Of a stretch of DNA of 64,000 bases, positions 60,953 through 64,000 are shown one piece after another; within the stretch, counting starts at the first letter, position 1, and the number at the start of each line of letters is the position of its first letter. The notes under the pieces were generated by a model. The model was not told where the DNA came from. It ran no database searches and was given only the letters and a program-made list of their open reading frames with translations. This DNA comes from Pseudomonadota bacterium (GTDB taxonomy: Bacteria > Pseudomonadota > Gammaproteobacteria > Steroidobacterales > Steroidobacteraceae), in NCBI GenBank assembly GCA_023423935.1, contig JAFAEQ010000067.1, positions 80,762-144,761 of the forward strand, read 5' to 3'. The translations under genes were made by a program, and so were the position numbers.

Positions 60953-61218
60953 TTCCTCATCCCTCATTCCTCATCCCTCATTCCTCATCCCTCATTCCTC
61001 ATTCCTCATCCCTCATTCCTCATTCCTCATCCCTCATTCCTCATTCCTCATTCCTCATTCCTCATTCCTCATTCCTCATTGCTCCCTACTCATTACTCAT
61101 TGCTCCCTGCTCATTGCTCATTGCTCCCTGCTCATTGCTCATTGCTCCCTGCTCATTACTCATTACTCATTACTCATTGCTCATTGCCCATTACTCATTG
61201 CTCACTACTCATTACTAA
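60953..61218. repeat. 7-nt-period CTCATTC/CTCATTG array
   Basis: About 266 nt of heptads: CTCATTC and CTCATCC in the first half (60953-61080), then CTCATTG, CTCCCTG and CTCATTA in the second half (61081-61218). No spacer structure, so not a CRISPR. Resembles in form the short tandemly repeated heptamers described from cyanobacteria. It fills the gap between two genes on the minus strand; no coding signal in the array. The remaining 60815-60952 is ordinary gap. Confidence 0.9.
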
Positions 61219-61224
61219 TTCTCT

Positions 61225-63276
61225 TCAGAACGTTCCCATCAACGTCACCCGAACGGTGCGTGGCTCGACTGGATGAAAGTGAATGTCCGCGACCGGCTCC
61301 GTTTCGTTCGCCAGCTGCGACTCGTAGAAATAGGTGATGTCGTTGTCCTTGCTGTCGAACACGTTGTAGACGGCCGCGCTCAGCTTGTAGCGTTTGCTGA
61401 TGCGATAGCCGGCTTCGAGATTCACGATCGTCGTCGGGTCCGAACGAACGCTGTTGTCCTCGACCAAGGGCGCCGCACCGAAATGGCGGAAGCGTGCGCC
61501 GCCGAACCAGCCCCTCGGATGATCGACGGCAATCCCCACGGAGGCCACGCTCTCCACCGCGCCCGGAATGCGATCGCCCGCAGGATCGAAATCGGTGAAG
61601 CGCGCATGTGACCAGGCCAGATCAGTATCGACGATCAACCATTCGATCGGATTCCAGATCGCGGCAAGCTCGATGCCGCGACGTTCGCTCGCGCGACTGG
61701 CTTCGGTGGTTCCGGCATCGCCTACGAACAGCAATTCGGAATCCAGATCGAGGCCCCAGAAGGACGCCGTGATCTGCATGTTGGGAAGAATGGCCGTCCG
61801 CACACCGAGATCTGCGCCTGTGGCTTTGACCAGCGGATCGACCCGATCGACCAGCGTCACCCCATCGCTCGGGTCGACACGAATCGTCGTCCCGCGCGCA
61901 TCGTTGCTGTGGAAGCCGTTACCGATGTCGAAGAAGAACTCCGTCTTCGCCCACGGACCAAGTACCAGCGCGAACTTCGGACTCACGATCGAATCGCTGG
62001 CGCGTCCCGAATTGTCGCGCAGATTGGCATTCACATCGAAGTCGAAGTAGTCGGCTCGCGCACCGAGCGTCGTGCGAATGACATCGGACCACTGGGACTG
62101 GACGCTCGCGTACGCGGAGTAACTCGCCTGCCGTACGGAATCCTCGCGCACGGTCGAGATGCGTTCGCGCTCCCGCGTGCGATAGAGCGCTACTTTGCCG
62201 ATGTCATCGACGCGCGTCTGCAGGCCGGTATGCAACGCCTGCGTACGGCCGAACCATTCGAATGGTGCGAGCCAGGCGAGGTTGGCTCCATAGACACGTC
62301 GATCGTCGACCTGCTCGAACTGATCGCCATTCTCCGGATCGGTGAAGTACGTGAAGTCTGATATCAGGTCGAGTCCGTAGTCGACGGCAAAGGCTTGCAC
62401 GTTCATTCTGCCGCGTCCGGCGGGCAGCGATACGTCGGCAGCCAGACTGTAGCGATGCGATTCACCGCCATCCGTCGGGTTCACCGTCCCGAAACGATCA
62501 AGCTCGCCGGATTGCACTGCGCGCAACGGAATTTGATCCGTCGATCGCCAGTCGCCGTCATAGACGGAAGCAGTGACGTTGAGCTTACGGTCCCCCGCGA
62601 AATTGCGGCTGTAGCGCAGCAGGCCGTTGCGCTTGCGATAGTTCTCTTCGAGCTGCCAGGGGCCGTCGATATGTGCGTAGTCGATGCCGAACAGAAGCTT
62701 GCCGCCCGCAACATCAGGAGAGCCTGCAACGAGAGCACGCGCGTAGTTCCGTTCGCCGCCTTCGAGGACGACGAACGGTTGTTCCAGTTGATCGCGATAA
62801 CGCAGGTTCACGGTGCCCGCAGCCGAGAAGTTGCCGGTTTCTGCGTAGTAGGTGCCTTTGCGATAGTCGATCGATTGCACCAGTTCCGGGATCACGAAGT
62901 TGATATCCGTGTAGCCCTGGCCATGACCGTGGGTCGGCATGTTGACCGGCACACCATCGACCGTCGTCGCCAGATCGGTGCCGTGATCGAGATTGAAGCC
63001 GCGCAGAAAGTATTGATTCGCTTTGCCGTCGCCGCTGTGCTGCGTGACGATGAGTCCAGGAACGACCTCGAGCAGCTCGCCGGTGCGCAATACGGGACGC
63101 AGCGACAGTTGTTCATCCGTGACGATTCCTTCGCTGGCGGACGTCGGAGTGCCCTGCAAGCGATCGAGCTTGCCGGTCACAGTGACTTCTTCGAGCACAG
63201 CTGTCGGCACACCGCCGGCGTGACACACGACATTTGCAAAAGCAGCAAGAACCGCAAGGCTCAGTTTACGTTTCAT
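61225..63276 (-). CDS. TonB-dependent receptor
   Basis: 683 residues from the ATG at 63276. Signal peptide about 1-20 (FANVVCHAGG), TonB-box-like LEEVTVTGKL, plug domain (TGELLEVVPGLIVTQHSGDGKANQYFLRGFNLDHGTDLATTVDGVPVNMPTHGHGQGYTDINFVIPELV) and a barrel ending VRVTLMGTF. The plug motif THGHGQGYTDINF is that of receptors in a Fe/sugar-type group. The gene ends 6 nt from the heptad array. Upstream gap 63277-63599 has no gene. Ligand unknown. Confidence 0.9.
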   Translation of the reverse strand: MKRKLSLAVLAAFANVVCHAGGVPTAVLEEVTVTGKLDRLQGTPTSASEGIVTDEQLSLRPVLRTGELLEVVPGLIVTQHSGDGKANQYFLRGFNLDHGTDLATTVDGVPVNMPTHGHGQGYTDINFVIPELVQSIDYRKGTYYAETGNFSAAGTVNLRYRDQLEQPFVVLEGGERNYARALVAGSPDVAGGKLLFGIDYAHIDGPWQLEENYRKRNGLLRYSRNFAGDRKLNVTASVYDGDWRSTDQIPLRAVQSGELDRFGTVNPTDGGESHRYSLAADVSLPAGRGRMNVQAFAVDYGLDLISDFTYFTDPENGDQFEQVDDRRVYGANLAWLAPFEWFGRTQALHTGLQTRVDDIGKVALYRTRERERISTVREDSVRQASYSAYASVQSQWSDVIRTTLGARADYFDFDVNANLRDNSGRASDSIVSPKFALVLGPWAKTEFFFDIGNGFHSNDARGTTIRVDPSDGVTLVDRVDPLVKATGADLGVRTAILPNMQITASFWGLDLDSELLFVGDAGTTEASRASERRGIELAAIWNPIEWLIVDTDLAWSHARFTDFDPAGDRIPGAVESVASVGIAVDHPRGWFGGARFRHFGAAPLVEDNSVRSDPTTIVNLEAGYRISKRYKLSAAVYNVFDSKDNDITYFYESQLANETEPVADIHFHPVEPRTVRVTLMGTF

Positions 63277-63599
63277 GTGCACTCTCAAAGCACGAAGAAC
63301 GCCGGATGATACGCAGCCTCCGGCTGGCTCGCTAAGTATCTTGCGTGAGATCGACTCGTCGATCCGTACCTTTGCTTTGCACGCATGGCAACACGGAGTC
63401 ATCCTTGTTTGCCTGCATCGCAGCGACACTGAAGCGTTGCATCAACCTTTGCACGAGCTCGCTCTGCAGCGCACCGCTCACCCGCACGGCGTGGAAACAG
63501 CCCGATCACTTCTGAGATAGCTGCGAGAGAACTTCCGGAGAGATGGCCGCATTGTAGAAAGAGCAGTGCGACAGTTTGATGACGGAGATGCGGCGCGAC

Positions 63600-64000
63600 G
63601 CGGTCGTGACCGCAGCCAACTAGTCAACTGGTCCGCTAGCACGGCGCTGTCTCGGTCAGCCAGGCGACTGGTCCGCTAGTCTGCTAGCCAGAGAAGATAG
63701 TTTCTGTTGTGGGCACTTAGTCGGGCTGATTTGTTTTTCTGTTCGGCTAAAGCCGAACCCACAGGCAGAGAGTTGCTCTCTGGCTAGCCAGCTAGCTGAC
63801 TAGTGGCTAGGTGGCTCGCGAAGCATTCATCTGTGGGTCCGACTTTAGTCGGACTGGTTTGCTTTCTGTTCGGCTGAAGCCGAACCCACAGGCAGAGAGT
63901 TGCTCTCTGGCTAGCCAGCTAGCTGACTAGTTGGCTAGGTGGCTCGCGAAGCAGTCACCTGTGGGTCCGACTTTAGTCGGACTGATTTGTTCTCTGTTCG
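63600..64000. repeat. Tandem 128-nt REP/CTAG units running off the window
   Basis: A unit starting CTGTGGGTCCGACTTTAG at 63831 recurs at 63959, giving a 128-nt period; a diverged copy precedes it at about 63709. Each unit holds a REP-like pair in opposite orientation (GTCCGACTTTAGTCGGAC and GTTCGGCTGAAGCCGAAC) and a CTAG-rich stretch (GGCTAGCCAGCTAGCTGACT). The array continues past 64000. Confidence 0.85.

Noticed and set aside
60953..61218. Possible CRISPR array from dense short repeats
   Set aside because: Repeat units are 7 nt and continuous, with no unique spacers of 25-40 nt and no cas genes anywhere in the window.
60580..61337. Open frames across the CTCATTC array giving SFLIPHSS-type repeats
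   Set aside because: A 7-nt period gives a 21-nt coding period in all three frames of both strands, so open frames arise by default.
1..64000. tRNA, rRNA, riboswitch or replication origin
   Set aside because: Reading both strands showed no tRNA cloverleaf with a T-loop GTTCRANNC in proper context, no rRNA-like sequence, no recognisable riboswitch and no DnaA-box cluster; a covariance-model search would be decisive.

Overview
The window is high-GC proteobacterial DNA. The genes point to a gammaproteobacterium of the Xanthomonadales/Nevskiales/Steroidobacter sort: a GspA/GspB pair, two large TonB-dependent receptors (one Oar-like), two RND efflux operons, RlmE, a DsbA paralogue and a WcaJ-type sugar transferase. 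That placement is inference; no rRNA or tRNA gene was seen to anchor it.

Layout. 1-5.6 kb: YadGH-type ABC exporter, gspA-gspB, and a polyprenyl-phosphate sugar transferase. 5.9-12.3 kb: TetR regulator followed by a TolC/adaptor/RND pump operon with two candidate operators. 12.4-24.9 kb: single metabolic and regulatory genes (FrnE-like DsbA, Cys/Met PLP enzyme, XRE and two LysR regulators, GNAT, DoxX plus rhodanese, an exported sugar isomerase divergent from a Tat-exported Gfo/Idh/MocA oxidoreductase, DUF899). 25.4-36.1 kb: S9 peptidase, TrmH-type methyltransferase, FAD oxidoreductase, rlmE, Oar-like receptor, aldo/keto reductase and an unknown membrane protein. 36.8-43.1 kb: DUF411 protein, a 48-residue secreted peptide gene, and a tightly coupled mxaRSACKL operon with no methanol dehydrogenase structural gene in view. 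43.3-46.3 kb: a two-gene, lower-GC, convergent pair (Cap4/DUF4297-like nuclease plus SMC-like ATPase) resembling a Lamassu anti-phage system, next to a phosphotriesterase remnant. 47.3-53.1 kb: czcCBA-type metal efflux. 53.2-57.1 kb: a 4-kb segment bounded by 38-bp inverted repeats with no transposase. 57.2-63.3 kb: exported RidA-like protein, hydrolases, a DsbA paralogue and a second TonB receptor.

The most unusual large-scale property is the intergenic DNA. Almost every gap over about 100 bp carries repeats of a few recognisable classes: REP-like hairpins with a TGTGGG head and covarying stems; 7-nt-period arrays of three unrelated sequences (CTAGCTA, CTCATTC, CAATTGT); 9-nt-period GTGATGACN arrays; and elements whose CACGGGG-rich arms face each other across unrelated spacers. 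In at least two places the repeats have altered genes: one supplies a stop codon that ends a small exported protein, another encodes the C-terminal tail of an FAD oxidoreductase.

The main candidates for follow-up are the Lamassu-like pair and its insertion context, the orphan mxa operon, the inverted-repeat-bounded 4-kb segment, and the repeat classes with conserved arms and variable spacers.
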